Assembly (NCBI GenBank): GCA_905479835.1
Contig: CAJQNZ010000009.1
Span: 1 to 64,000 of the forward strand
DNA length: 64,000 bases
Reading direction: 5' to 3'
Source of the DNA: an uncultured Flavobacteriaceae bacterium
GTDB lineage: Bacteria > Bacteroidota > Bacteroidia > Flavobacteriales > Flavobacteriaceae
Shown: positions 19,603 through 29,067 of the stretch, piece after piece
Layout of the letters: every line of letters starts with the position of its first letter
How positions within the stretch are numbered: the stretch's first letter is position 1
Notes under the pieces: generated by a model
Databases searched by the model: none
What the model was told of the DNA's origin: nothing
The model's input: the letters and a program-made list of their open reading frames with translations, nothing else
Made by a program: the position numbers and the translations under genes

Positions 19603-20643
19603 CTAAACATCATCAAAATCTAGTGTAATTTTTGAAGTTGTAGGATGTGCTTGACAAGTAAGAACGAGTCCTTCTTCGATTTCACTATCCGTAAGAATAG
19701 CATTTTTTTCCATAATTGCCTCTCCTTGAGTTACACGACCAAGACAACTACTGCACACACCTCCTTGACAAGAATACGGAGCGTCTAGGTTTTGATTTAG
19801 GATAGCATTTAGAATAGGTTCTTTTTGAGACATTTGAAAAGTCGTTTTTTCATCGTCAAGAATAACTGTAATTTCTGAATTTCCTTCTGCAATTTCTATC
19901 TTTTCTCCACTTTCTATAGGAGTAGAAAACAACTCAAAATAAATATTCTCTTTACTCATTTTGTTCTGTACTAAAGTATCCGTAACAAGGTGAATCATTT
20001 TTTCTGGACCACATAAAAAGGCTTTATCAAATGAAATATGCTTGTATACATTTTTTACAAAATAGTTTACAGTTCCAGTATCAATTCTTCCAAAAAGAGC
20101 ATTGTCAAGATCTTTACGGCTATATACATAGTGCAAATAAAAATTGTCAGGATACGCTATTTTTAATTGATCTAGTTCTTCTTTAAAAATAGCATCTTCA
20201 AGAGTTTTGTTTCCGTAGACAAGTGTAAAAGTACTATTGGTCTTTAAAGTTGTTTTTAACATCGACATAATAGGTGTAATTCCACTTCCTGCAGCAAAAG
20301 CAATGTAGTTTTTATTGTCTTGAGGCTCCAGAATAAAACGACCTTCAGGTTTTGAAACTTCAAGTGTATCACCTTGTTTTAAAACACTTGTTGCATGTAC
20401 TGAAAAAGTGCCATTATCAACCGATTTTACAGCAACTTTTAAGTCACCATCACGAGTATCTGAACAGATAGAATAAGCTCTTCTCAATTCTTTTCCTTCT
20501 AGTTCTTTTTTAATTGTGATGTATTGTCCTGCGATGAATTGAAATTCTGAGATTAAACTTTTAGGAATTTCAAATGTTATGGAAACAGCATCTACAGTTT
20601 CTTTTTTAATTTCTTTTATAGTAAGGTTGTGAAATTGTGCCAT
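19603..20643 (-). CDS. Ferredoxin--NAD(P)H reductase with C-terminal 2Fe-2S domain
   Basis: The 346-residue flavoprotein resembles PaaE, the reductase of phenylacetyl-CoA epoxidase. An FAD-binding domain has RRAYSICS near residue 54, and an NAD(P)H domain has GSGITPIMSML near residue 118. The plant-type ferredoxin domain at the end has the four cluster Cys in CQGGVCSSC and a later LTCQAHP. No paaABCD genes lie nearby, so phenylacetate breakdown cannot be claimed. It probably supplies electrons to an unidentified oxygenase. Confidence 0.85.
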   Translation of the reverse strand: MAQFHNLTIKEIKKETVDAVSITFEIPKSLISEFQFIAGQYITIKKELEGKELRRAYSICSDTRDGDLKVAVKSVDNGTFSVHATSVLKQGDTLEVSKPEGRFILEPQDNKNYIAFAAGSGITPIMSMLKTTLKTNSTFTLVYGNKTLEDAIFKEELDQLKIAYPDNFYLHYVYSRKDLDNALFGRIDTGTVNYFVKNVYKHISFDKAFLCGPEKMIHLVTDTLVQNKMSKENIYFELFSTPIESGEKIEIAEGNSEITVILDDEKTTFQMSQKEPILNAILNQNLDAPYSCQGGVCSSCLGRVTQGEAIMEKNAILTDSEIEEGLVLTCQAHPTTSKITLDFDDV

Positions 20644-20664
20644 TCAATATGAAAATTTAGAATA

Positions 20665-20672
20665 CAAAAATA
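20665..20672 (-). promoter_or_regulatory. -7 promoter element of the ferredoxin reductase gene
   Basis: The minus strand reads TATTTTTG, an exact TAnnTTTG match, 22 bases before the ATG. No clear -33 TTG was found. Confidence 0.45.
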
Positions 20673-20787
20673 AGAAACAAATTACCGAAGTCGATGTTAT
20701 GGATATCATAAAATTATAATTTACTTTTTTTTGTAACAATTTCATAACTTAGCATACTAACTAATAAGAAATCAACGACTACTATCT

Positions 20788-22266
20788 ATGATTAAGCACT
20801 TTTTAAACCTTGAATGGAAACAATATTTTCGTTCTCAGTATTGGCAGAGAGGCATTGCATTAAAAATTTTAATGGGTTTTTTCGCTTTATACTTTACAGT
20901 AATGTTTCTTGCAATGGGATTTGGAATTTTTTATATTTTAAAAAAACAATTTCCGGATTCAGATCCATTTGTAACGGTAACAGGATTTTTATTTTATTGG
21001 ATGTTGGGAGATTTAGTAATGCGATTTTTCTTGCAGAAATTGCCAGTCATGACCGTAAAACCATTGCTCACCTTGCCTATTAAAAGGAGTCAAGTAGTGA
21101 ATTATGTATTAGGAAAATCGGCGACTTCTTTTTTTAACATTTTGCCATTATTTGCCATCATTCCATTTGGTGCAGTGTTGTTGAATGAAGGTTATAAAAC
21201 CAATACCGTTCTAGTTTGGGTAATAACCTTATTATTGATAGTTTTAATTATCAATTTTCTGAATTTTATTATTGAAAGCCTTTCTTCCAAAACATCAATT
21301 TCTTTTTTACCAATTGTAGGAATAGCAGGAACTTTATTTGCTTTAAATCACTTCAACATTGTTTCATTTTCATCAATAATTTCTTCAGGAATTATGGGAA
21401 TTATAGAAAATCCAATGATGATTGGCGTACCTATTCTGATATTAATAATATTGTATATGTACAATTACTATATATTAAAGAGCAAGTTATATATAGATAG
21501 TTCTGTACAGGACAAGATAAAAGAAGCAAATACTTCAGAACTCGCATGGACAAGAAAATTTGGAGATATCGCTCCGTTTATGCAACTAGACTTAAAATTA
21601 TTATGGAGAAATAAAAGAGCAAAATCTACTTTGCCTATGCTCGCTATAGGATTATTATATGGATTGTTTTTCTATCCACAGCCCATGTATCAAGATAAAG
21701 AGTTTTTATATGCTTTTATAGGAATATTTTCGACAGGTATTTTCTTAATTAATTTTGGACAATTTATTCCAGCATGGGACAGTAGTTATTATAAAATGTT
21801 GATGAGTCAGAATTTTGAGTACAAGCAATATTTAAAATCAAAGTTTACATTGATGTCTCTGAGTGTTGTTATTTTATTTGTATTGGGAATTCCGTATGTA
21901 TATTTTGGATGGAAAATTTTAATTGCACATTTTGCTGCTGCGATTTATAACATTGGTGTAAATACACATGTTATGATGTATGGAGGAACTTTCAATCGGA
22001 AGAAAATAAATCTAGATGAAAAGGCGGCATTTAATTTTCAAGGAACTGGGGCGGTTCAATGGATTATTGGAATTCCATTAATGATAATTCCTATGGGAAT
22101 ATTCGCACTTGTTAATTGGCTTGTGAATTTTGAATTAGCTATCGCTATACTTACAGGAATGGGATTGATTGGAATTGTACTCCACCAAAAACTAATGACA
22201 ACAATAACGAATAGATATTTAAAGGTAAAATATAAAATGATCGAGGCTTTCAGCCAAGAGAACTAA
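20788..22266 (+). CDS. ABC transporter membrane protein (DUF5687-like)
   Basis: The 492-residue integral membrane protein has about a dozen hydrophobic segments and begins FLNLEWKQYFRSQYWQRG, as in the DUF5687 proteins of Bacteroidota. The ABC ATPase gene starts 10 bases downstream, so this is the permease half of an ABC-2-like exporter. The substrate is unknown. No duplicated half is visible, and a homodimer or an uneven two-bundle protein are both possible. Confidence 0.8.
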   Translation: MIKHFLNLEWKQYFRSQYWQRGIALKILMGFFALYFTVMFLAMGFGIFYILKKQFPDSDPFVTVTGFLFYWMLGDLVMRFFLQKLPVMTVKPLLTLPIKRSQVVNYVLGKSATSFFNILPLFAIIPFGAVLLNEGYKTNTVLVWVITLLLIVLIINFLNFIIESLSSKTSISFLPIVGIAGTLFALNHFNIVSFSSIISSGIMGIIENPMMIGVPILILIILYMYNYYILKSKLYIDSSVQDKIKEANTSELAWTRKFGDIAPFMQLDLKLLWRNKRAKSTLPMLAIGLLYGLFFYPQPMYQDKEFLYAFIGIFSTGIFLINFGQFIPAWDSSYYKMLMSQNFEYKQYLKSKFTLMSLSVVILFVLGIPYVYFGWKILIAHFAAAIYNIGVNTHVMMYGGTFNRKKINLDEKAAFNFQGTGAVQWIIGIPLMIIPMGIFALVNWLVNFELAIAILTGMGLIGIVLHQKLMTTITNRYLKVKYKMIEAFSQEN

Positions 22267-22276
22267 TATAAAAGAG

Positions 22277-22972
22277 ATGATACACACAACTGAAATTACT
22301 AAGAAATACGGTAAGACGACTGTATTAACAATTGACAATCTTGAAATTCCAAAAGGACAGAGTCTTGGCTTGGTAGGAAATAATGGTGCTGGGAAAACGA
22401 CATTTTTCAATCTTTTATTGGATTTGATAAAACCTACAACTGGAAAAATTACAACCAATGGTATTCAGGTGAATACAAGTGAAGATTGGAAGAATTTTAC
22501 AGGATCTTTTATCGACGAATCTTTTTTAATAGGTTATTTAACTCCCGAAGAATATTTTTATTTTGTAGGCGAATTAAGAGGTCAAAATAAAGCTGATATT
22601 GATGCGTTTGTAAAACAATTTGAAGAGATTTTTAATGACGAAATTCTTGGAAAGAAAAAATATTTAAGAGATTTATCGAAAGGAAACCAGAAAAAAGCAG
22701 GAATTATTGCTGCATTAATTGGAAATCCTGAAGTTGTGATATTAGATGAGCCTTTTGCCAATTTGGACCCTACAACACAGATTCGTTTAAAACAAATGCT
22801 AAAAGAATTGGTAGAGAATAAAGATATTACTGTTTTAATTTCAAGTCATGATTTAGGTCATGTTACCGAAGTGTGTGAGCGTATTGTAGTATTGGAAAAA
22901 GGGATTGTTATTAAAGATCTTAAAACTTCTGAAGCAACTTTAAAAGAACTAGAAGCACATTTTGCATTGTAA
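22277..22972 (+). CDS. ABC transporter ATP-binding protein
   Basis: The 231-residue ATPase has Walker A GNNGAGKT at residues 34-41, a signature motif LSKGNQKK in place of LSGGQ, Walker B VVILDEPFANLDP, and a switch His in SSHDLGH. It pairs with the membrane protein ahead of it. The Ser-Lys-Gly form of the signature is common in ABC-2 exporters. Confidence 0.93.
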   Translation: MIHTTEITKKYGKTTVLTIDNLEIPKGQSLGLVGNNGAGKTTFFNLLLDLIKPTTGKITTNGIQVNTSEDWKNFTGSFIDESFLIGYLTPEEYFYFVGELRGQNKADIDAFVKQFEEIFNDEILGKKKYLRDLSKGNQKKAGIIAALIGNPEVVILDEPFANLDPTTQIRLKQMLKELVENKDITVLISSHDLGHVTEVCERIVVLEKGIVIKDLKTSEATLKELEAHFAL

Positions 22973-23040
22973 GAAACGATTGTAGTTTTTACTAGAACTC
23001 AACGAACGAGTAATAAAATTAAAGCGAGAATTTTAACATT

Positions 23041-23107
23041 GTCATTCTTGTGAAGATACAAATCTGAAACTCAATATTCTTTGTATTCCTGACTTCGCAG
23101 GTATGAC
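23041..23107. repeat. Degenerate palindromic repeat (GTCATTC...GTATGAC)
   Basis: The two ends form an imperfect inverted repeat: GTCATTCTTGTGAAG at 23041 and a region ending CTTCGCAGGTATGAC at 23107. It resembles the dispersed GTCATTCCTGCGAAGGCAGGAATC element of Flavobacteriaceae and Bacteroidota. It lies between the ABC ATPase and sprE and occupies part of a 270-base gap that otherwise holds only the likely sprE promoter. Confidence 0.5.
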
Positions 23108-23242
23108 CTCTGTTTTTAAAAGAAGTATTTCCGCTTAAAAACCAACAACAAAAGAGCATATTCTGAATTAATTTGTATTTTTACATCCCTTTGACAATAT
23201 ACACAAGGGATTTTAGTTAAAAAAGAAACAAATTATTTTAGA

Positions 23243-25432
23243 TTGAAAAAGACCTTAAGTACATATATAATTTTAAGCATAGTTGTTATCCTTATAACGG
23301 CTTGTTCCGTTAGTAAAGACGCTGCTCTGAACCGAGGCTTTCATTCGGTAACTACCAAGTATAACGTTCTTTATAACGGTAATGTGGCTTTTGAAAAAGG
23401 ATTGAAAGAATTAAATGATGCTTATAAAGATGATTACTGGCAGCGATTGCCTATTGAACCTTTAAAAGTGTCCGAACTGGCGATTCCTGGAGTTCAAGTA
23501 TCTAGTGACGATTCTAATGCTTCTTTTGAAAAAGCAGAAGAAAAAGCAGTGATTGCAGTTCAGAAGCATTCTATGAATATCAAAGGAAAGGAACGCAATA
23601 AACAGATAGACAATGCGTATTTATTATTAGGTAAAGCACGTTATTATTCGCAACGATTTGTTCCAGCATTAGAAGCATTTAACTATGTAATACAAAACTA
23701 TCCAACAGCAGATTTAATACATGAAACAAAAATCTGGAAAGCCAAAACAGAACTAAGGTTACAGAACGAAAATCAAGCACTACAGACACTACAGTTATTA
23801 CTTAAAAAAGAAGAGTTCCTTGATAAAAATATTCGAGAAAAGGCACACACTGCGATGGCGATGGTGTATTCTGAAATGGATAGTACTAGTAAAATAATCC
23901 ATCACTTGAAACAAGCAACTTTAACAGATGTTGATAGAGAACAAAAAGCAAGAAATCTTTTTATTTTAGGTCAAGTATATCGCGATATCAATGAAATTGA
24001 TTCTTCACAAATAGCATTTCAGGAAGTGATTGATCTAAAGAAAATACCGTATAAATACACAATTCATTCTGAGATTGAAAAGGCTAAAAACCTTTCAGAA
24101 AATACGAATACAGAAGAATTAATTGAAAGACTAGACAGGTTAATTGCAGATCGTTACGATCGACCTTATTTAGACGAATTGCATTATCAAGCAGGACTTG
24201 TTCATAAAAAACTAGGAAGAATTGACGCCTCTGAAGAACATTTTAAAAAATCGGTTCATGCGAAAGGTGCTAAACAATTTCAACAAGGACTTTCCTACGA
24301 GCAATTGGGAAATTTAAGTTTTGACAGAGCAGATTTTGTAGATGCAGGAGCATATTACGACAGTGTTTTTCGTGTTCCACAAAATAAAAATACCAAACGA
24401 ATAAGAAAACTCGAGCGAAAACGAAAAAATCTTGAAGAAGTAATTTATCAAGAAGGAATCGCTAAAGTTACAGATAGTATCCTTCGTATAGCAGGAATGA
24501 ATAAAGTAGATCAAGAAACTTTTTTCCAGAATTATATTGATGCTTTAAAAGCACAAGAAGAAAAGGAGCAACAAGAAATTGTGAATACTGGATTTGGAGG
24601 AGTTTCTTCAACTTCATTTGATCAAAATCCAGGAAATGGGAAATGGTATTTTTACAATACACAAGTACTCGGTTTTGGAATTCAAGAATTCCAGAGAATA
24701 TGGGGAAACAGACCTTTGGAAGATAACTGGAGACTTTCAGATAAAAATATCATAAGTAAAATATCAAGTTCTAAAATTGTAAGTTCAGAAATAAATGGAC
24801 AGATTGATGATTCTAAAAAATACGATTTAGCAGCCTATATTGATAGAATACCATCTGAAAAATCAAAAATTGATAGTATTTCCACAATGAGAAATGAGGC
24901 TTACTATCAGTTAGGATTAATATACAAGGAACAATTCAATGAGAATAAAATTGCTACTGAAAGATTTGAAAAACTCTTAACTTTTTCTCCAAGTGAAAAA
25001 TATATTTTACCGACCAAATATCACTTATACAATATTTACTCAGAATTGAAAGATAGCAAATCGGAGAATTATAAAAATGATATTATTTCAAATTATTCGG
25101 ATTCAAAATATGCAAAGTTAATTCAAAATCCAGAAGAACTAATTGCACTAGAAAATGATGAGAATTCACCTGAAAATATATATAAAAAATTATATTATGA
25201 TTTTCAAGAAAATAAATATCAAGAAGTTATAGCAAGTGCCGACAATGCAATAATAAAATATGAATCCTTGAAAATTTTACCAAAATTTGAATTATTAAGA
25301 GCATATGCTATTGGAAAAAAAGAAGGAGTAGAAGCATTTAAAAAAGCGCTTGAGTTCGTGTCGTTAAATTACTCTACTACAGAAGAGGGTAAAAAAGCAA
25401 AAGAAGTTATTGAAACAATTGACGGACTTTAA
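23243..25432 (+). CDS. sprE: SprE/PorW-like TPR lipoprotein of gliding and type IX secretion
   Basis: The 729-residue protein starts with TTG; no in-frame ATG exists before the signal peptide. The lipobox is LITAC (Cys21). After it comes the family stretch FHSVTTKYNVLYNGN and a series of tetratricopeptide-like helices to the end, including KARYYSQRFVPALEAFNYVI. SprE of Flavobacterium johnsoniae (PorW in Porphyromonas) is an outer-membrane lipoprotein needed for type IX secretion and gliding. F. johnsoniae SprE is longer (about 870 residues), so this is a shorter member. The bactofilin gene starts 26 bases later. Confidence 0.82.
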   Translation: MKKTLSTYIILSIVVILITACSVSKDAALNRGFHSVTTKYNVLYNGNVAFEKGLKELNDAYKDDYWQRLPIEPLKVSELAIPGVQVSSDDSNASFEKAEEKAVIAVQKHSMNIKGKERNKQIDNAYLLLGKARYYSQRFVPALEAFNYVIQNYPTADLIHETKIWKAKTELRLQNENQALQTLQLLLKKEEFLDKNIREKAHTAMAMVYSEMDSTSKIIHHLKQATLTDVDREQKARNLFILGQVYRDINEIDSSQIAFQEVIDLKKIPYKYTIHSEIEKAKNLSENTNTEELIERLDRLIADRYDRPYLDELHYQAGLVHKKLGRIDASEEHFKKSVHAKGAKQFQQGLSYEQLGNLSFDRADFVDAGAYYDSVFRVPQNKNTKRIRKLERKRKNLEEVIYQEGIAKVTDSILRIAGMNKVDQETFFQNYIDALKAQEEKEQQEIVNTGFGGVSSTSFDQNPGNGKWYFYNTQVLGFGIQEFQRIWGNRPLEDNWRLSDKNIISKISSSKIVSSEINGQIDDSKKYDLAAYIDRIPSEKSKIDSISTMRNEAYYQLGLIYKEQFNENKIATERFEKLLTFSPSEKYILPTKYHLYNIYSELKDSKSENYKNDIISNYSDSKYAKLIQNPEELIALENDENSPENIYKKLYYDFQENKYQEVIASADNAIIKYESLKILPKFELLRAYAIGKKEGVEAFKKALEFVSLNYSTTEEGKKAKEVIETIDGL

Positions 25433-25458
25433 ATAAATGAATTAAAAAACAACTAACC

Positions 25459-25857
25459 ATGTTTTCAGAGAAACGAAACAATCAATCACAAACTGTTGAA
25501 AGAAATATTATTGCTAATAAAACCAAGATCGTAGGAGCTATTGAATCCGATGGAGATTATAGAATTGACGGAACCGTAGAAGGAACCATAAAAACATCAG
25601 GACGCGTAATAATAGGGGCTGATGGAGTTATAAATGGAGATGTTGAGTGTTCCAATGCGGATATCGAAGGAGCGTTTACAGGAAAATTACTTGTGAGTAA
25701 ACTATTATCGTTAAAAAGTTCGGCGGTAATCAACGGAGAAGTTTATATCAATAAATTATCCGTAGAGCCTGGAGCAATATTCAACGCAACTTGTTCAATG
25801 AAATCTGGCGTAAAAGAACTAAAAAGTAATGGAAAAACCGCCGAAAAAACCGCTTAA
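25459..25857 (+). CDS. Bactofilin (polymer-forming cytoskeletal protein)
   Basis: The 132-residue protein has a short polar N-terminus and a right-handed beta-helix core with repeating hydrophobic/Gly steps (IVGAIESDGDYRIDGTVEGTIKTSG, here cited only as its start and end). Bactofilins form filaments that localise cell wall or other machinery. It lies between sprE and atpZ, and its last 29 bases overlap atpZ in another frame, so the three are probably co-transcribed. Confidence 0.88.
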   Translation: MFSEKRNNQSQTVERNIIANKTKIVGAIESDGDYRIDGTVEGTIKTSGRVIIGADGVINGDVECSNADIEGAFTGKLLVSKLLSLKSSAVINGEVYINKLSVEPGAIFNATCSMKSGVKELKSNGKTAEKTA

Positions 25858-26047
25858 TAAATACCTCAAACTTACCGGAATAGGATTGCAGATGGGAGCG
25901 ACTATATACCTTGGGGCTTATATTGGAAAAAAACTAGACACAATGTATCCAAATGATAGAAATTGGTTTACCGTTGGTTTAACAATGATTGGGGTAATAG
26001 CAGCAATGGTAAGTATAGTTATACAAACTAAAAACTTACACGATTGA
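25829..26047 (+). CDS. atpZ: AtpZ/AtpI family ATP synthase accessory protein
   Basis: The 72-residue protein has two membrane helices (about 14-31 and 45-66). The motif GLQMGATIYLGAYIGKKLD matches the AtpZ/AtpI family, proteins that help assemble the c-ring or carry divalent ions for it. Its start lies 29 bases inside the bactofilin gene, and its stop overlaps the next ATG (TGATG). Confidence 0.85.
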   Translation: MEKPPKKPLNKYLKLTGIGLQMGATIYLGAYIGKKLDTMYPNDRNWFTVGLTMIGVIAAMVSIVIQTKNLHD

Positions 26048-26451
26048 TGATTATTGATACTGATATAAAAAACTTTTACACGCAACTATTTCTTTCACTT
26101 ATTGTTGTTCTATTAATTCATATGGGAGTTTTATATTTCTTAGAATTTCCTCTTTTTGAAAATAAAATAATAGTATCTTATATAATAAACTTTCTACTCG
26201 CTACAATTATTTTCACAGTAATTTATAGATTAAAAGAAGTCCAAAAAGATAATTTAGGTTTTCTTTTTATAGGAGGAAGTTTCATTAAGTTCCTAGTATT
26301 TTTTTTATTGATTTACCCTTCTTTTAAACTAGATGGAAACATTGATAAATTAGAGTTTTCATCATTCTTTGTACCTTATATCATTTGCCTAGTTCTAGAA
26401 ACAACTTCGCTATCTAAAATTCTAAATAAACTTTACCAAAATAAAGAGTAA
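26047..26451 (+). CDS. Small membrane protein of the ATP synthase region
   Basis: The 134-residue protein has four predicted helices and a Lys-rich C-terminus. A TTG three bases earlier is possible, but the ATG at 26047 overlaps the atpZ stop by one base and is the better start. Its position, between atpZ and atpB, suggests an ATP synthase subunit I-like role. No family motif was recognised, so the function is only a guess from context. Confidence 0.65.
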   Translation: MIIDTDIKNFYTQLFLSLIVVLLIHMGVLYFLEFPLFENKIIVSYIINFLLATIIFTVIYRLKEVQKDNLGFLFIGGSFIKFLVFFLLIYPSFKLDGNIDKLEFSSFFVPYIICLVLETTSLSKILNKLYQNKE

Positions 26452-26481
26452 AATTTCTTTTTTCATTTTAATTTAAAAACA

Positions 26482-26489
26482 TACCTTTG
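26482..26489 (+). promoter_or_regulatory. -7 promoter element of the atpB operon
   Basis: TACCTTTG is an exact TAnnTTTG match, placing transcription start about 30 bases before the atpB ATG at 26525. The 73-base gap after the small membrane protein supports a separate promoter here. The -33 element is unclear. Confidence 0.55.
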
Positions 26490-26524
26490 CACCGATTTTA
26501 TAGACACTGAATTAGTTGAGTGAT

Positions 26525-27658
26525 ATGCAAAGAAAAACGTTACTTAAAATACTTATTTTATTCCTAGTACTAAATGTAGTACATGTGAATGCTCAACATG
26601 AAGATGAGCATACTGAATCTTCAGAGTTAAGCCTTAAAGAATCTCAAAAACTTGAACGTAAGGAATATATTCAACACCACCTTTTAGATTCGTATGATTT
26701 TAATTTGTTTTCTTATAAAAAAGATAATGGAGAGAAAGCACACGTTGGATTTCCATTACCTATTATTTTATGGGATAATGGTTTACAGTTATTTTCTTCA
26801 TCTAAATTTCATCACGGAGAAACAGTTGCGGAAAACAATGGTAACTACTATAAGATAGATCATAATAAGATTTATAAAACAGACGCTAGTGGAACCATCA
26901 ATTATGATGACCACCATCACGCTATTAATGACAAGCCTTTAGACTTTTCTTTTACCAAAGGAGCATTTATGATTTTATTGACATGTATATTAATGTTTTT
27001 ATTGTTTACAAGTCTAGCAAAATCATATGTGAAAAACGGTGGAATTTCAAAAGGATTTGGAAGGTTGTTTGAGCCAGTTGTATTGTACATTAGAGACGAT
27101 ATTGCGATTCCTAATATTGGCGAAAAAAAATACAAGAGATATATGCCTTATTTATTAACTATATTCTTTTTTATATGGTTCTTAAATATTTTTGGACTGA
27201 CTCCATTAGGAGTAAACGTTACAGGAAATATTGCTGTGACTGTAGCATTAGCATTGTTAACTTTTTTAATTACAAATTTTACAGGAACCAAAGATTACTG
27301 GAAACACATCTTTGATCCTTTAGGAGATACTTTACCTTGGTTTGGTAAAATACCTTTATACATAATATTAATCCCTATTGAATTATTGGGAATAATAATC
27401 AAGCCCTTTTCATTATTAATTCGTCTATATGCCAATATGCAGGCAGGACATATTGTATTAATGAGTTTGATTGGCTTGATGTTTTTCTTTAAGAGTTGGT
27501 TTGGAAGTACATTGTCATTTGGCTTGTCTTTCGCCATTTCTTTAATTGAAGTATTAGTTGCATTATTGCAAGCTTATATTTTCACAATGTTATCGGCTTT
27601 ATATTTTGGTTTTGCTGCAGAAGAGCATGAGCATCATGATGAAGCAAGTGCTCATTAA
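26525..27658 (+). CDS. atpB: ATP synthase Fo subunit a
   Basis: The 377-residue protein (from the ATG at 26525, not the TTG at 26516) starts with a cleavable signal peptide ending NVNAQ. A long His-rich extension of about 100 residues follows, then the five or six helices of subunit a. The key Arg facing the c-ring is in LIRLYANMQAGH. The C-terminus is His/Glu-rich. The signal peptide and periplasmic extension are usual in Bacteroidota subunit a. The c subunit gene follows 49 bases later. Confidence 0.93.
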   Translation: MQRKTLLKILILFLVLNVVHVNAQHEDEHTESSELSLKESQKLERKEYIQHHLLDSYDFNLFSYKKDNGEKAHVGFPLPIILWDNGLQLFSSSKFHHGETVAENNGNYYKIDHNKIYKTDASGTINYDDHHHAINDKPLDFSFTKGAFMILLTCILMFLLFTSLAKSYVKNGGISKGFGRLFEPVVLYIRDDIAIPNIGEKKYKRYMPYLLTIFFFIWFLNIFGLTPLGVNVTGNIAVTVALALLTFLITNFTGTKDYWKHIFDPLGDTLPWFGKIPLYIILIPIELLGIIIKPFSLLIRLYANMQAGHIVLMSLIGLMFFFKSWFGSTLSFGLSFAISLIEVLVALLQAYIFTMLSALYFGFAAEEHEHHDEASAH

Positions 27659-27707
27659 TAAAAGCGCGATTATTAAGTAGAATGTTTAATTTTTAATTAT
27701 ATATATT

Positions 27708-27902
27708 ATGGAAATTCCAGTAATGGTAGGAGCAGGTTTAGTAGTTATCGGTGTTGGTATCGGTATCGGTAGAATTGGTGGTTCAGCAATGGACGCAATT
27801 GCACGTCAACCTGAAGCTTACGGAAAGATTCAAACAGCGATGTTGATTGCAGCGGCGCTTATTGAAGGTATTGGATTTGCTGCATTGTTTGCAGTAAGTT
27901 AA
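27708..27902 (+). CDS. atpE: ATP synthase Fo subunit c
   Basis: The 64-residue hairpin protein has two helices joined by ARQPE (residues 32-36) and the ion-carrying Glu53 in LIEGIGFAA. The residues around Glu53 look like a proton type rather than a sodium type, but this is inference. The c-ring needs many copies per complex, and a strong hairpin sits directly after this gene. Confidence 0.96.
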   Translation: MEIPVMVGAGLVVIGVGIGIGRIGGSAMDAIARQPEAYGKIQTAMLIAAALIEGIGFAALFAVS

Positions 27903-27910
27903 ATCATCTT

Positions 27911-27947
27911 AAACACTACTAGTAACGGTTGGTTACTAGTAGTGTTT
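27911..27947 (+). promoter_or_regulatory. Perfect 16-bp hairpin between atpE and atpF
   Basis: Arms 27911-27926 and 27932-27947 are exactly complementary, with a five-base GGTTG loop. It begins 8 bases after the atpE stop and ends 33 bases before atpF. Only a short, broken T-rich stretch follows, so it may partly stop transcription or protect the atpE mRNA from 3' decay. Both would raise subunit c relative to the rest. Confidence 0.75.
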
Positions 27948-27980
27948 ATTATTAATTAAATAGTATATAAAATATCTAGT

Positions 27981-28481
27981 ATGGAAAAATTAATAAATGA
28001 ATTTTCATTAGGTCTTTTCTTTTGGCAGACCTTATTATTTATAGCGTTATTATTGTTGTTAAGAAAATTTGCTTGGAAGCCAATTTTAAATGCAGTTAAT
28101 GAACGTGAAGAAGGAATTAGAGAAGCGTTAACTTCGGCTGAAAATGCTCGTAAAGAAATGCAGAATTTAAATGCAGATAATGAGAAGTTATTAAAAGAAG
28201 CACGTGCAGAAAGAGATTCCATGATGAAAGATGCTCGTGAAATAAAAGAATCAATGCTTACTGAAGCGAAAGATGAGGCAAAAGCCGAAGCTGGAAAAAT
28301 AATAGCCTCCGCTCAAGCTACTATTCAATCTGAAAAACAAGCAGCGATAGCTGAAATTAAAAGCCAAGTTGCTGAGTTGTCAATAGGAATTGCAGAGAAA
28401 GTTGTGAGAAAAGAATTGGCTAACGATAAAGATCAATCTCAATTGATAGAGCAATTATTAAAAGAAGTTACAATCAGCTAA
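27981..28481 (+). CDS. atpF: ATP synthase Fo subunit b
   Basis: The 166-residue protein has one N-terminal membrane helix (about 10-29, LFFWQTLLFIALLLLL), then FAWKPI and a long charged coiled coil that forms the peripheral stalk. The length is standard. It is followed by atpH after 10 bases. Confidence 0.94.
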   Translation: MEKLINEFSLGLFFWQTLLFIALLLLLRKFAWKPILNAVNEREEGIREALTSAENARKEMQNLNADNEKLLKEARAERDSMMKDAREIKESMLTEAKDEAKAEAGKIIASAQATIQSEKQAAIAEIKSQVAELSIGIAEKVVRKELANDKDQSQLIEQLLKEVTIS

Positions 28482-28491
28482 AAAAATAGCA

Positions 28492-29028
28492 ATGAGTAAT
28501 AATAGAGTAGCAGTACGATACGCAAAAGCAATTTTAGAATTGTCTCAAGAGCAGAACATTGCCGATAATACTTATACTGATATGCAATTAATAACCGCAA
28601 CAATGGTTGAAAGCGAAGAATTGCAAACGGTATTGAATAGCACTGTTGTGAAATCTGATATTAAAAAAGGCGCTTTGTTAGCAATTTTTGACGGAAAAAT
28701 CAATGAAATTTCTAAAGGGCTAATTTCTATTCTAATTAGTAACAAAAGAATTGCTGATTTTGGAGCTGTAGCTTCACAGTATATTAAGTTGTATGATGCT
28801 GCCAAAGGTAAAGAAGTTGCAAAAGTTACTTCAGCAATTCCTTTAACACAATCTTTAAAAACAGCTGTGCTGTCAAAAGTAAAAGAATTAACAGGAAAAG
28901 AAGCGTCTCTTGAAAACACTGTAGATCCATCTATATTGGGAGGATTTATATTGCGTGTTGGAGATATTCAATACGACGCAAGCATTTCAAATAAGTTAAA
29001 AGTTCTGAAAAGAGAATTTAACGCATAG
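28492..29028 (+). CDS. atpH: ATP synthase F1 subunit delta
   Basis: The 178-residue protein begins RVAVRYAKAILELS, the usual delta/OSCP start, and ends with the conserved SILGGFILRVGDIQYDASI segment. It links the F1 head to the b stalk. It lies in order between atpF and atpA, with 39 bases before atpA. Confidence 0.93.
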   Translation: MSNNRVAVRYAKAILELSQEQNIADNTYTDMQLITATMVESEELQTVLNSTVVKSDIKKGALLAIFDGKINEISKGLISILISNKRIADFGAVASQYIKLYDAAKGKEVAKVTSAIPLTQSLKTAVLSKVKELTGKEASLENTVDPSILGGFILRVGDIQYDASISNKLKVLKREFNA

Positions 29029-29067
29029 AATTAATACGAATAAAGTAGTTTTTTAAAACAATATAAT

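Noticed and set aside
26516-26524. TTG start of atpB three codons earlier
   Set aside because: The ATG at 26525 gives the same signal peptide without extra residues and is better placed after the promoter.
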